Shown here: positions 56,313-63,381 of the stretch, piece after piece
Numbering within the stretch: position 1 is the stretch's first letter
Layout: each line of letters begins with the position of its first letter
Assembly: GCF_024714475.1 (NCBI RefSeq)
Contig: NZ_JAMZMI010000001.1
Location: 310,001 to 374,000 of the forward strand
Source: Marinoscillum sp. MHG1-6
GTDB taxonomy: Bacteria; Bacteroidota; Bacteroidia; Cytophagales; Cyclobacteriaceae
Length of the DNA: 64,000 nucleotides
Reading direction: 5' to 3'
Notes under the pieces: model-generated
Seen by the model: only the letters and a program-made list of their open reading frames with translations
Databases searched by the model: none
What the model was told of the DNA's origin: nothing
Made by a program: the position numbers and the translations under genes

Positions 56313-56889
56313 TTTTCGTTTAAATAATTCAAAAACGATCATAGAACGTTTCTATGGTCGTTTTTTTGTTTTCACCCTATGGGCGGCGGCGTTTTTTGCG
56401 TGCGAGCAAAGAACGGAACTCATCGACCAGCCCGTCTATGATGGACCTACCATCACTATGGACAGCGTCTACACCAAAATGAGCGATTCGGCCCAAATCG
56501 TGATGATCTTAACAGCCCCACGACAATTAGATTTTGAAAACGATGACCGGGAGTGGCCAAAGGGGATGTACCTGGAATACCTCGATCATGATGGCAACCT
56601 GGAGTCGACCTTCAAAGCAGACTATGTGTACTACACCGCAGAAGATGATATCTATAAAGGCACCGGTAATGTAGTCGTAAAAAACATGGAAACAGGCGAT
56701 GAGCTCACCACCGAAGAGCTGTTTTGGTCGCCTAAAGAAGAGAAATTTTATACAGATCGGTTCGTCACCATCGTCTCAGACGATGAGGTTCATACGGGCG
56801 AAGGCCTGGTGGCTGACGAGGATTTCGAGACCTATAAAATCACCAAACCTTCCGGAACGATAAACTTAGAGGACGATGAAACTCCTTGA
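56293..56889 (+). CDS. lptC: LPS export protein LptC
   Basis: Single-span protein that passes lipopolysaccharide from LptBFG to LptA in the periplasm. The mature part has the LptC (OstA-like) beta pattern: FKADYVYYTAEDDIYKGTGNVVV and LTTEELFWSPKEEKFYTD. A lipoprotein-like signal ends AFFAC (Cys37). The only usual start codon before the cysteine is TTG 56293, which overlaps the upstream gene by 20 bases and places a terminator hairpin in codons 13-25. Non-standard initiation inside the hairpin cannot be excluded. The stop overlaps the next small gene by 14 bases. Confidence 0.85.
   Translation: MKEILINFRLNNSKTIIERFYGRFFVFTLWAAAFFACEQRTELIDQPVYDGPTITMDSVYTKMSDSAQIVMILTAPRQLDFENDDREWPKGMYLEYLDHDGNLESTFKADYVYYTAEDDIYKGTGNVVVKNMETGDELTTEELFWSPKEEKFYTDRFVTIVSDDEVHTGEGLVADEDFETYKITKPSGTINLEDDETP
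56331..56367 (+). terminator. Strong intrinsic terminator at the 5' end of lptC
   Basis: Arms AAAAACGATCATAGA and TCTATGGTCGTTTTT form a 15-bp stem with one G-U pair and a 5-base loop, followed by a T run to 56367. It lies 19 bases after the TPR-gene stop but inside the lptC reading frame. Confidence 0.88.
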
Positions 56890-57055
56890 TATTTTGTTAT
56901 TTTCTTCCGCCATCGCCTTCTTTGTGATGGGCGTATATGAGTCCATGGTTTTGGGAATAGGCCAGGCGTACAGTATTTTTATGTTGAGTCTTGGGCTGCT
57001 TTTCATCTATGGTTACCGAAAAAATAAAAGAAGAGGAGACACTAAAGACTCCTAA
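56876..57055 (+). CDS. Small two-helix membrane protein
   Basis: A 59-residue ORF starting MKLLDILLFSSAIAFF with two hydrophobic helices (about 4-21 and 28-46) and a very basic tail (RKNKRRGD). It overlaps lptC by 14 bases and ends 10 bases before the CNNM-family gene, so its translation is most likely coupled. Function unknown. Confidence 0.75.
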   Translation: MKLLDILLFSSAIAFFVMGVYESMVLGIGQAYSIFMLSLGLLFIYGYRKNKRRGDTKDS

Positions 57056-57065
57056 TGACTGACTA

Positions 57066-58352
57066 ATGGAAGACCCCTCGCTGTATCTGGGCATATTATT
57101 TTGTTTGTTGTTCTCAGCCTTTTTCTCCGGCATGGAGATCGCCTTTATTTCTGGTGACAGGCTCTTTATCGAATTGATGAACAAGCGGGGAGAGCTTGCC
57201 GGGCGCATCCTTTCTCTTTTTGTCAAAAAACAATCTCATTTTCTGGCTACCACCCTGGTGGGAAATAACCTGGCCATCGTGCTTTATGGTATCCTGATGG
57301 CCAAGCTACTGGAGCCCTGGCTGATGGTCATTGTGCCGGAGGCGATCTACAGCGATGTGCTGATCCTGGTGCTTCAATCCATTTTGAGTACCATTATCGT
57401 GTTGATCACGGCGGAGTTTCTACCCAAGAGCCTTTTTATGATCAACCCCGATATCATGTTGCGGGTATTTGCCCTGCCAATGATGCTGATCTATGTGCTG
57501 CTTTACCCGGCAGTCACGATCGTTGCTTTTCTCTCCCGCTTGATTATTACCAAAATATTTGGGTTTGAGTATTCTGAAGAACGTCCGGTGTTTGGGCTAA
57601 CGGACCTCAACAACTACATCAAAAAGAGCCTGCTAAATACCGAAAAGGAGGATGAAAACGAGATTGATGCGAAAATCTTCAATAACGCCCTCGAATTCAA
57701 AACGGTAAAGGTTCGGGAATGTATGATCCCGAGGACTGAGATCATCGCTGTAGATGCGGATGAGGAAATCAGCGTGATTCGGGAGCTGTTTGTAGAAAGT
57801 GGTCATTCCAAGATCATCGTTTACAATGATTCCATTGATGATGTGATCGGCTACTGTCACTCGCTGGCCATGTTCAAAAAGCCGGAAAGCATCGAGGAGA
57901 TGCTTACCCCGATTACCATCGTACCCGAATCAATGCTGGCCAATGAACTTCTTATTCAGTTTATCACCGAACACAAAAGCATTGCCCTGGTCGTAGACGA
58001 ATATGGTGGCACCTCAGGCATTGTGACCATGGAGGATGTGATTGAGGAAATTTTCGGGGAAATCCGTGACGAACATGATGATGAGTTCCTTGTTGAAGAG
58101 CAGGTAGACGATCAAAATTTTGTGCTCAGTGCCCGACATGAGGTGGATTACCTCAATGAAAAATATGAGTGGGAGCTCCCTGTTGGGGAATATGACACCC
58201 TGGGCGGGTTGATCCTCAATTTTCATGAAGACATTCCCCAGGTCAATGAGATCATCGAAATACCCCCTTTCATCTTTACGATCCTCACCCTCGAGGACAA
58301 GCGCATCGACGAGGTGAAATTGACCCTGCCGACACAAGTCGAATCGCTGTAA
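57066..58352 (+). CDS. CNNM/CorC-family membrane protein (hemolysin-type)
   Basis: A 428-residue protein with a DUF21 membrane domain (about 1-190), a pair of CBS domains (about 205-325, including REC MIPRTEI and DEYGGTSGIVTMEDVIEE) and a C-terminal CorC_HlyC domain (about 340-425). The family is linked to divalent cation (Mg/Co) export; some were called hemolysins. It sits between the LptC/small protein genes and ppiD. Confidence 0.93.
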   Translation: MEDPSLYLGILFCLLFSAFFSGMEIAFISGDRLFIELMNKRGELAGRILSLFVKKQSHFLATTLVGNNLAIVLYGILMAKLLEPWLMVIVPEAIYSDVLILVLQSILSTIIVLITAEFLPKSLFMINPDIMLRVFALPMMLIYVLLYPAVTIVAFLSRLIITKIFGFEYSEERPVFGLTDLNNYIKKSLLNTEKEDENEIDAKIFNNALEFKTVKVRECMIPRTEIIAVDADEEISVIRELFVESGHSKIIVYNDSIDDVIGYCHSLAMFKKPESIEEMLTPITIVPESMLANELLIQFITEHKSIALVVDEYGGTSGIVTMEDVIEEIFGEIRDEHDDEFLVEEQVDDQNFVLSARHEVDYLNEKYEWELPVGEYDTLGGLILNFHEDIPQVNEIIEIPPFIFTILTLEDKRIDEVKLTLPTQVESL

Positions 58353-58395
58353 ATCAAAGTTTTAGCATGCATTTTTATTATAGTCTCTAACTGCC

Positions 58396-58403
58396 TATTT
58401 TTG
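58396..58403 (+). promoter_or_regulatory. Predicted -7 box of the PpiD-like gene
   Basis: TATTTTTG fits TAnnTTTG and lies 31 bases before the ATG at 58435, giving a leader of about 25 bases. Confidence 0.5.
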
Positions 58404-58434
58404 CCGTCCTTACAAAAACAATGGCTTAACAAAA

Positions 58435-60597
58435 ATGGCATTAATCAATACTTTACGAGAGAGAATGGGGCGGATCGTTGTGATAGTGGTAGCATTCTCT
58501 ATGTTCGCATTTATTCTTACAGATTTACTCCAGTCAAACTCCATGCTTTTTGGTGGTTCTGACCGTACTGTAGGTGAGATCGCGGGCAATAAGATTTCCT
58601 ACGAAGCTTTCAACAGAAAGATGGATGAACTCTCTTACAATTTTGTGATGAGCTACCAGAGAAACCCCAGCTCTGAAGAAGCATCCAGAATCCGTGAGCA
58701 GGCCTGGAATGCATTGATCATCGAAAATATTTACCTCCCTGAATTTGAGAAACTGGGTATTGAGGTGACTGACGAAGAAGTGATCGACATGGTACAGGGA
58801 AATAATATCTCTCCTGTGATCCGTCAGTTCTTCACCAACCCTAATACTGGTGAGTTCAGCAGAGACAACGTGATCCAGATGCTCCAAAACCTTAAAAATG
58901 CTCCTGCTCAGCAGCAGCAATCATGGATCGCCATCGAGGCATCATTGAGACCTACTCGTGAGGCTGAGAAATACAGCAACCTTTTTGCGACAACGAACTA
59001 CGCTACCTCTTCAGAGGCAAAAGCGCTTTATGACGCACAAAACAGCAACATGACCGTAGATTATTTCTACGTTCCGTTCTTCTCTGTCGCGGATAGCCTA
59101 TTCGAGGTGTCTAACTCAGAAATGAAAGACTACCTTTCTGACCATGCGGATGAATTCCAGACTGAGGAATCAAGAAGCCTTTCTTATGTGGTATTCCCGA
59201 TTATCCCTTCTTCATTGGATTCGGCCTACGTAATGGAAGAGATTGCTGAGCTTCAAAAAGGACTTGCTGATGCACAGAATGACTCTATCTACGTGACGAT
59301 CAACTCTGAGTCTGACAATCCTTACATGAGCATCACCGACCCTGAGTTGGTTCCTGGTGCATTGATGGTAGATGGTGAGCCTGTAGAGGTTGGTACCGTT
59401 TCAGAACCGATCCTTGCCGGCAGCAAATACACTGTAGTGAAACTATCAGGTATCGAAGAAGGAGATGAGGCTTTTGTAAAAGCGAGCCACATACTGATCC
59501 AGTGGGAAGACAACTCGATCGAAGCTAAAGCTGCGGCTAAAGAAGAGGCGGAGTCCATTATCAAGAAAATCAAAGCAGGTGAAGATTTCGCTCAGCTTGC
59601 TGCTCAAAACAGCGATGACAGAAGCAACTCCATGACCGGTGGAAGCCTCGGATGGTTTGGTGAAAATGGCAACTTCGTTGAGGAGTTTAAGGATGCTGCT
59701 TTCGGTTTCAACGGAACAGGATTGCTTCCTGCGCCCGTAGAAACTTCATTTGGTTACCACATCATCCGTATCGATGAGCCAAAAACCAAAACACTATACA
59801 AAATCGCGAAAATAGAAAAAGAGATCTTCGCTGGTGATGAGACGCTTAATGAGATTTATAGAAATGCTGACATTCTTGCTTCTGACAGTGAGTCTGCAGA
59901 AGACCTTGTAACGAACGCTGAAGCACAAGGCCTATCAGCTAAAAGCGCTAGCAAAATTAGTAGCAACGACAGCCGTGTAGGTACGCTGGCAAATGCTCGT
60001 AGCATTGTTTCATGGGCTTACAACAAGGGTGAAGTAGGAGCTGTATCTGAGGTATTCGACATGGATGGTAGCTTCGTGGTTGCAGCTGTGACAGCAATTC
60101 AGGAAAAAGGTGTTTCTAAGCTTGACCAGGTAATGGGTGAAGTAAGACTGAAAGTATTGAACGAAAAGAAATCAGCGTATATCCTGGGCAAGTTGAAAGA
60201 ACTTGGAGATCAGGAGTTCGAAGCATTGAAAGATGCTTATGGCACAGGAGCGAGAGCTGGATCTGCTGATTTGACGCTTTCTTCTAACTCATTCCCGAAT
60301 GTTGGAATCGCCGGTAATGCAGTAGGTGTAGCATTCTCACTAGAAGAAGGTGAAAAAACTGCACCATTTACTACAGACAATGGAGTGATCATTATTGCTG
60401 CGACTGCTAAGAGTGCTGCTGAAACTCAGGAGTCCTATGACGCCTACAAAACGATGGTTCTAAACAGCAGACAAGGTAGAAGAACAGCGATTGCTGACTT
60501 CCCATACACCTACACACCTCTTGTGGTTTCACAGAGACTTGCTGACGCTGTAAAAGAGCTGTCAGAAATAGAAGACACTCGCTACAAGTTTTACTAA
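58435..60597 (+). CDS. PpiD-like peptidyl-prolyl isomerase/chaperone
   Basis: Membrane-anchored periplasmic folding factor of 720 residues. A short cytoplasmic start (MALINTLRERMG) is followed by one membrane helix (about 13-33), a SurA-N-like helical chaperone domain (about 45-210) and a parvulin rotamase domain (about 345-450, KASHILIQW ... GGSLGWFGENGNFVEEF ... TSFGYHIIRI). A second, less conserved domain with YPPIC-like features follows. The arrangement equals PpiD, which helps newly exported proteins. It has its own promoter and a terminator. Confidence 0.92.
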   Translation: MALINTLRERMGRIVVIVVAFSMFAFILTDLLQSNSMLFGGSDRTVGEIAGNKISYEAFNRKMDELSYNFVMSYQRNPSSEEASRIREQAWNALIIENIYLPEFEKLGIEVTDEEVIDMVQGNNISPVIRQFFTNPNTGEFSRDNVIQMLQNLKNAPAQQQQSWIAIEASLRPTREAEKYSNLFATTNYATSSEAKALYDAQNSNMTVDYFYVPFFSVADSLFEVSNSEMKDYLSDHADEFQTEESRSLSYVVFPIIPSSLDSAYVMEEIAELQKGLADAQNDSIYVTINSESDNPYMSITDPELVPGALMVDGEPVEVGTVSEPILAGSKYTVVKLSGIEEGDEAFVKASHILIQWEDNSIEAKAAAKEEAESIIKKIKAGEDFAQLAAQNSDDRSNSMTGGSLGWFGENGNFVEEFKDAAFGFNGTGLLPAPVETSFGYHIIRIDEPKTKTLYKIAKIEKEIFAGDETLNEIYRNADILASDSESAEDLVTNAEAQGLSAKSASKISSNDSRVGTLANARSIVSWAYNKGEVGAVSEVFDMDGSFVVAAVTAIQEKGVSKLDQVMGEVRLKVLNEKKSAYILGKLKELGDQEFEALKDAYGTGARAGSADLTLSSNSFPNVGIAGNAVGVAFSLEEGEKTAPFTTDNGVIIIAATAKSAAETQESYDAYKTMVLNSRQGRRTAIADFPYTYTPLVVSQRLADAVKELSEIEDTRYKFY

Positions 60598-60605
60598 GAC
60601 ATTTG

Positions 60606-60636
60606 AAAGCCGGTTTTTTTGAATCGGCTTTTTTTA
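60606..60636 (+). terminator. Terminator of the PpiD-like gene
   Basis: AAAGCCG / CGGCTTT (7-bp stem, 12-base loop) followed by a run of T residues. It begins 9 bases after the stop codon; the next gene starts 11 bases after it. Confidence 0.8.
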
Positions 60637-60646
60637 TCTTCTACCT

Positions 60647-60907
60647 ATGAGTTGGGATATTCAAGCTTTTAAGGAAAAACTCGAATCGCAGCACCAGTTC
60701 CCTGGAAGCTATAGCTTTAAATTCATTGTTCCGGTGGACAAAAAAGAGCAGGTGCTGGCCTTACTTCCAAAATCCGATATCTCCTTCAAGGAGAGCGCTA
60801 AGGGAACATATGTGAGCATCACCTCAGTAGCTAAGCTCCAAACCAGCCAGGAAGTGCTGGATGTGTACATTGCTGCCAATAATATTGAAGGGCTGATTGC
60901 CCTTTAA
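60647..60907 (+). CDS. DUF493 (YbeD-like) family protein
   Basis: An 86-residue protein of the DUF493 family, a small ACT-like fold; conserved segments are FPGSYSFKFIV and the C-terminal EVLDVYIAANNIEGLIAL-like stretch. Members such as E. coli YbeD have no settled function, though regulatory roles have been suggested. It begins just after the ppiD terminator and ends in its own terminator. Confidence 0.87.
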   Translation: MSWDIQAFKEKLESQHQFPGSYSFKFIVPVDKKEQVLALLPKSDISFKESAKGTYVSITSVAKLQTSQEVLDVYIAANNIEGLIAL

Positions 60908-60980
60908 TAATGGCTGGTAGGCTTTTTCAATAAAAGATATTTAGGGAAGAGGTCCTATTCCTGCAAATCCCAAAGGAATT

Positions 60981-61012
60981 GGTCAATTCATTACTAATTG
61001 ACCTTTTTTTTT
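60981..61012 (+). terminator. Terminator of the DUF493 gene
   Basis: Perfect 8-bp stem GGTCAATT / AATTGACC with a 7-base loop followed by nine T residues. Its position also argues against starting the next gene upstream of it. Confidence 0.85.
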
Positions 61013-61050
61013 CTCATTTTATATGTGATTCAAATCAAACGAAACTTGTC

Positions 61051-61284
61051 ATGTGGAAAGAAGCAGATAATAAACTCAGTCAGACCTTCAAATTCAAAGA
61101 TTTTGTGGAGGCCTTCGGCTTTATGTCGAAGGTGGCGATTATCGCCGAGAAGATGAATCACCACCCTAATTGGTCCAATGTGTACAATACCGTAACCATC
61201 GAGCTGAACACCCACGATGCCGGTGACATCGTCACGGAAAAAGACCACCAGCTCGCTGCTGCAATTGATAAATTGTTGGGTTGA
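61051..61284 (+). CDS. 4a-hydroxytetrahydrobiopterin dehydratase (PCD/DCoH)
   Basis: Recycles the pterin cofactor after aromatic amino-acid hydroxylation. The 77-residue product shows the signature [13 protein letters not shown] with the later THDAGD, i.e. the H-H-P motif and the spaced His and Asp of the active site. The ATG at 61051 ([10 protein letters not shown]) gives the normal family length; an earlier in-frame ATG at 60979 would put a terminator inside the gene. No phenylalanine hydroxylase gene is nearby. Confidence 0.92.
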   Translation: MWKEADNKLSQTFKFKDFVEAFGFMSKVAIIAEKMNHHPNWSNVYNTVTIELNTHDAGDIVTEKDHQLAAAIDKLLG

Positions 61285-61346
61285 TACTTAAAATGATTTA
61301 GTGCTTAGCCAGAGTCGTGATGGATAAGGTACACCCCATTTCCTAC

Positions 61347-61388
61347 CATCACTCTGAGAAGTGAGGTACGAATGACGAAGAGTCTCCA
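61347..61388 (+). repeat. Intergenic repeat copy A
   Basis: Sequence of the type CACTCTGAGAAGTGAGG...ACGAAGAGTCTC, a degenerate member of the TCATTCTGAGG...CGAAGAATCTC repeat family that is widespread between genes in Bacteroidota. Confidence 0.6.
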
Positions 61389-61463
61389 ACTTAGAGGCAC
61401 TACTCAGATTCTACATCACATCATGAGACGCTACAATTAAGATGCACTTAACAATATTTTTGC

Positions 61464-61510
61464 CGCCATTCTGAGGCGTGAGGCACGACCAACGAAGAAT
61501 CTCATCCCCA
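61464..61510 (+). repeat. Intergenic repeat copy B
   Basis: CATTCTGAGGCGTGAGGCACG...AACGAAGAATCTC, direct repeat of copy A with about 75 percent agreement by eye and closest to the general family consensus. Confidence 0.6.
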
Positions 61511-61540
61511 GTTTAAGAATCGACTGATTCCCACTTCTAT

Positions 61541-61580
61541 CAGGAGACTCTTCACTCCGCTTCGCTGCGTTCAGAGTGAC
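61541..61580 (-). repeat. Intergenic repeat copy C, inverted
   Basis: GAGACTCTTCACTCCGCTTCG...TCAGAGTGAC, the reverse orientation of copies A and B. B and C together could fold into a long imperfect hairpin. Confidence 0.6.
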
Positions 61581-61771
61581 GTTTAGGTTCATGTTCACCT
61601 TTTTTAGTCTTGATTTTTGGTGACCGGGCCGCGTAGGCTTTTGATAAGGACGGCCCGTCCAGAAAAAAGTTGATTCAGGATGGAATGGACATTTTAATTC
61701 TTCATCGCTTTTTTACCTGTCATTCCAAAAACCCCCTCGACGTTCTCGTCAAAGACTACTAATTTTAAAGC

Positions 61772-62455
61772 ATGTCTGAAACTTCTCTATACCTCGTGCC
61801 CACACCCATTGGAAACCTGGGTGACATCACCTACCGGGCTGTAGAGGTGCTCAAATCAGTGGATAAAATACTGGCAGAGGACACCCGCACCTCGGGGGTA
61901 TTGCTAAAGCACTATAGTATCAGCACTCCTGCCGAAAGCTTTCATGCCTTCAACGAGCACAAGCGTACGGCGCAGATCATCGAGCGCATCCAAAATGGAG
62001 AGACATTTGCACTTATTACAGATGCAGGTACTCCGGGGATCTCAGATCCAGGCTTTTTGATTGTGCGGGAGGCTGTCAATGCAGGGATCGGTATAGAGTG
62101 TCTGCCGGGAGCCACGGCCTTTGTTCCCGCCCTGGTAAAATCCGGGTTCCCTTCTGATCGTTTTGTATTCGAAGGGTTTCTTCCGCATAAAAAAGGAAGG
62201 CAGACGAAGCTGAAAATGCTGGCCGAGGAAACGCGCAGCATCGTGCTGTATGAGTCTCCTCACCGCCTGCTCAAAACACTCGCCCAGCTTGGGGAGTTTC
62301 TGGGAAAGGAGAGAAGGGTCTCCATTTCGCGGGAGCTCACCAAAAAGTTTGAGGAAACCGTGACCGACACCATCGAGGCGGTGATCAGCCATTTTGAGTC
62401 CGGGACGGTCAAGGGAGAATTTGTAATGATCATAGAAGGAAAAGAAAAATCATGA
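61772..62455 (+). CDS. rsmI: 16S rRNA 2'-O-methyltransferase RsmI
   Basis: Methylates the 2'-hydroxyl of C1402 in 16S rRNA using SAM. The 227 residues show LVPTPIGNLGDITYRA (8-23), AEDTRTSG (35-42), the DAGTPGISDPG loop (84-94) and LPGATAFVPALVKSGFP, all typical of the tetrapyrrole-methylase fold of RsmI. The C-terminal extra domain of some family members is missing, which is common. Its end overlaps the next gene by 4 bases. Confidence 0.96.
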   Translation: MSETSLYLVPTPIGNLGDITYRAVEVLKSVDKILAEDTRTSGVLLKHYSISTPAESFHAFNEHKRTAQIIERIQNGETFALITDAGTPGISDPGFLIVREAVNAGIGIECLPGATAFVPALVKSGFPSDRFVFEGFLPHKKGRQTKLKMLAEETRSIVLYESPHRLLKTLAQLGEFLGKERRVSISRELTKKFEETVTDTIEAVISHFESGTVKGEFVMIIEGKEKS

Positions 62456-63237
62456 AGTTAGACGTTTTGACTCATGAGGTCATAGAAGTAGCCAAAGAAG
62501 CCGGGGCCTTCATTCGACGGGAGTCCGAGAACTTTTCCCTGCAGGATGTAGAAGAAAAAGGCAAGAGCGACCTGGTCTCTTATGTGGATAAGGAAACAGA
62601 AAAAATGCTGGTGGAGCAGTTGGAGCGCATCCTTCCGGAGGCGGGCTTCATCACCGAAGAAGATACCCCCAATCAGCTGGGGAAAGAATACACGTGGATC
62701 ATCGACCCTCTGGATGGGACCACCAACTTTATCCATGGACTACCCACCTATGCCGTGAGCATTGGGCTGATGCAAAACCAAAAGATGGTGTCCGGCGTCA
62801 TCTACGAGATCAATCACGATGAAGTGTTTTACGCCTGGAAAGGTGGCGGTGCCTTTATGAATGGCAAGCCCATCCACGTGACGAAGGTGGAAAAGATCGA
62901 AGACAGCCTGTTTGCCACGGGGTTTCCGTATTACCAGTTCCACAAGCTGGAAGAATACATGGCCATCCTTAATGAATTAATGAAAAACTGCCATGGCCTG
63001 AGAAGGATAGGGAGTGCCGCCACGGACATGGCCTATGTGGCCTGTGGGCGCTGCGAGGGCTTTTTCGAGTACAACCTCAACTCCTATGATATCGCGGCCG
63101 GTGTCATCATCGTACAGGAGGCCGGGGGGACCATCACCGACTTCCAGGGGGGTGACAACTATCTATTTGGACGGGAGCTGGTAGCTGCAGGACCCGTACA
63201 TGCAGAGTTTCTGAAGGTGATCCAGAAGTATTGGTGA
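62452..63237 (+). CDS. Inositol monophosphatase family protein
   Basis: Mg-dependent phosphatase of the IMPase/SuhB family, 261 residues. Metal-binding motifs are EED (69-71), DPLDGTTNFIHG (85-96) and the later SYDIAAG. The substrate may be inositol phosphate or another sugar phosphate; the family also includes CysQ-like nucleotidases, but the WIIDPLDGTTNF block favours IMPase. Coupled to rsmI by a 4-base overlap and the last gene of the operon; the DNA after it is clearly A/T-richer. Confidence 0.93.
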   Translation: MKLDVLTHEVIEVAKEAGAFIRRESENFSLQDVEEKGKSDLVSYVDKETEKMLVEQLERILPEAGFITEEDTPNQLGKEYTWIIDPLDGTTNFIHGLPTYAVSIGLMQNQKMVSGVIYEINHDEVFYAWKGGGAFMNGKPIHVTKVEKIEDSLFATGFPYYQFHKLEEYMAILNELMKNCHGLRRIGSAATDMAYVACGRCEGFFEYNLNSYDIAAGVIIVQEAGGTITDFQGGDNYLFGRELVAAGPVHAEFLKVIQKYW

Positions 63238-63381
63238 GGGAAATTGCTTTTGTATTGTTCTATTGACAATTCTTTTGAACAAATAATTTTATTCTTATCA
63301 AAAGTATGATTTAGCGAAAATACACCCATATTAAACTGTATTATGACAAACTAGTCGTAAATTATGTTACCGTGTAGTGTA

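Larger units (their letters stand above)
61285..61771. other. Intergenic region with repeats, no gene
   Basis: The 487-base gap contains three degenerate copies of a repeat (listed separately) and a GC-rich hairpin (arms near 61622-61631 and 61651-61659, GGGCCG / CGGCCC core). No ORF of credible coding quality or RNA gene was seen. The sequence before 61772 holds only a weak TAATTTTA-like box for rsmI. Confidence 0.7.

Noticed and set aside
60979-61050. N-terminal extension of the pterin dehydratase
   Set aside because: The extension crosses a perfect terminator and gives a length beyond the family; the start at 61051 fits the family.
63255-63282. TTGTTC-N16-GAACAA inverted repeat upstream of the endonuclease gene
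   Set aside because: Arms of six bases in A/T-rich DNA are expected by chance and no regulator is known nearby.
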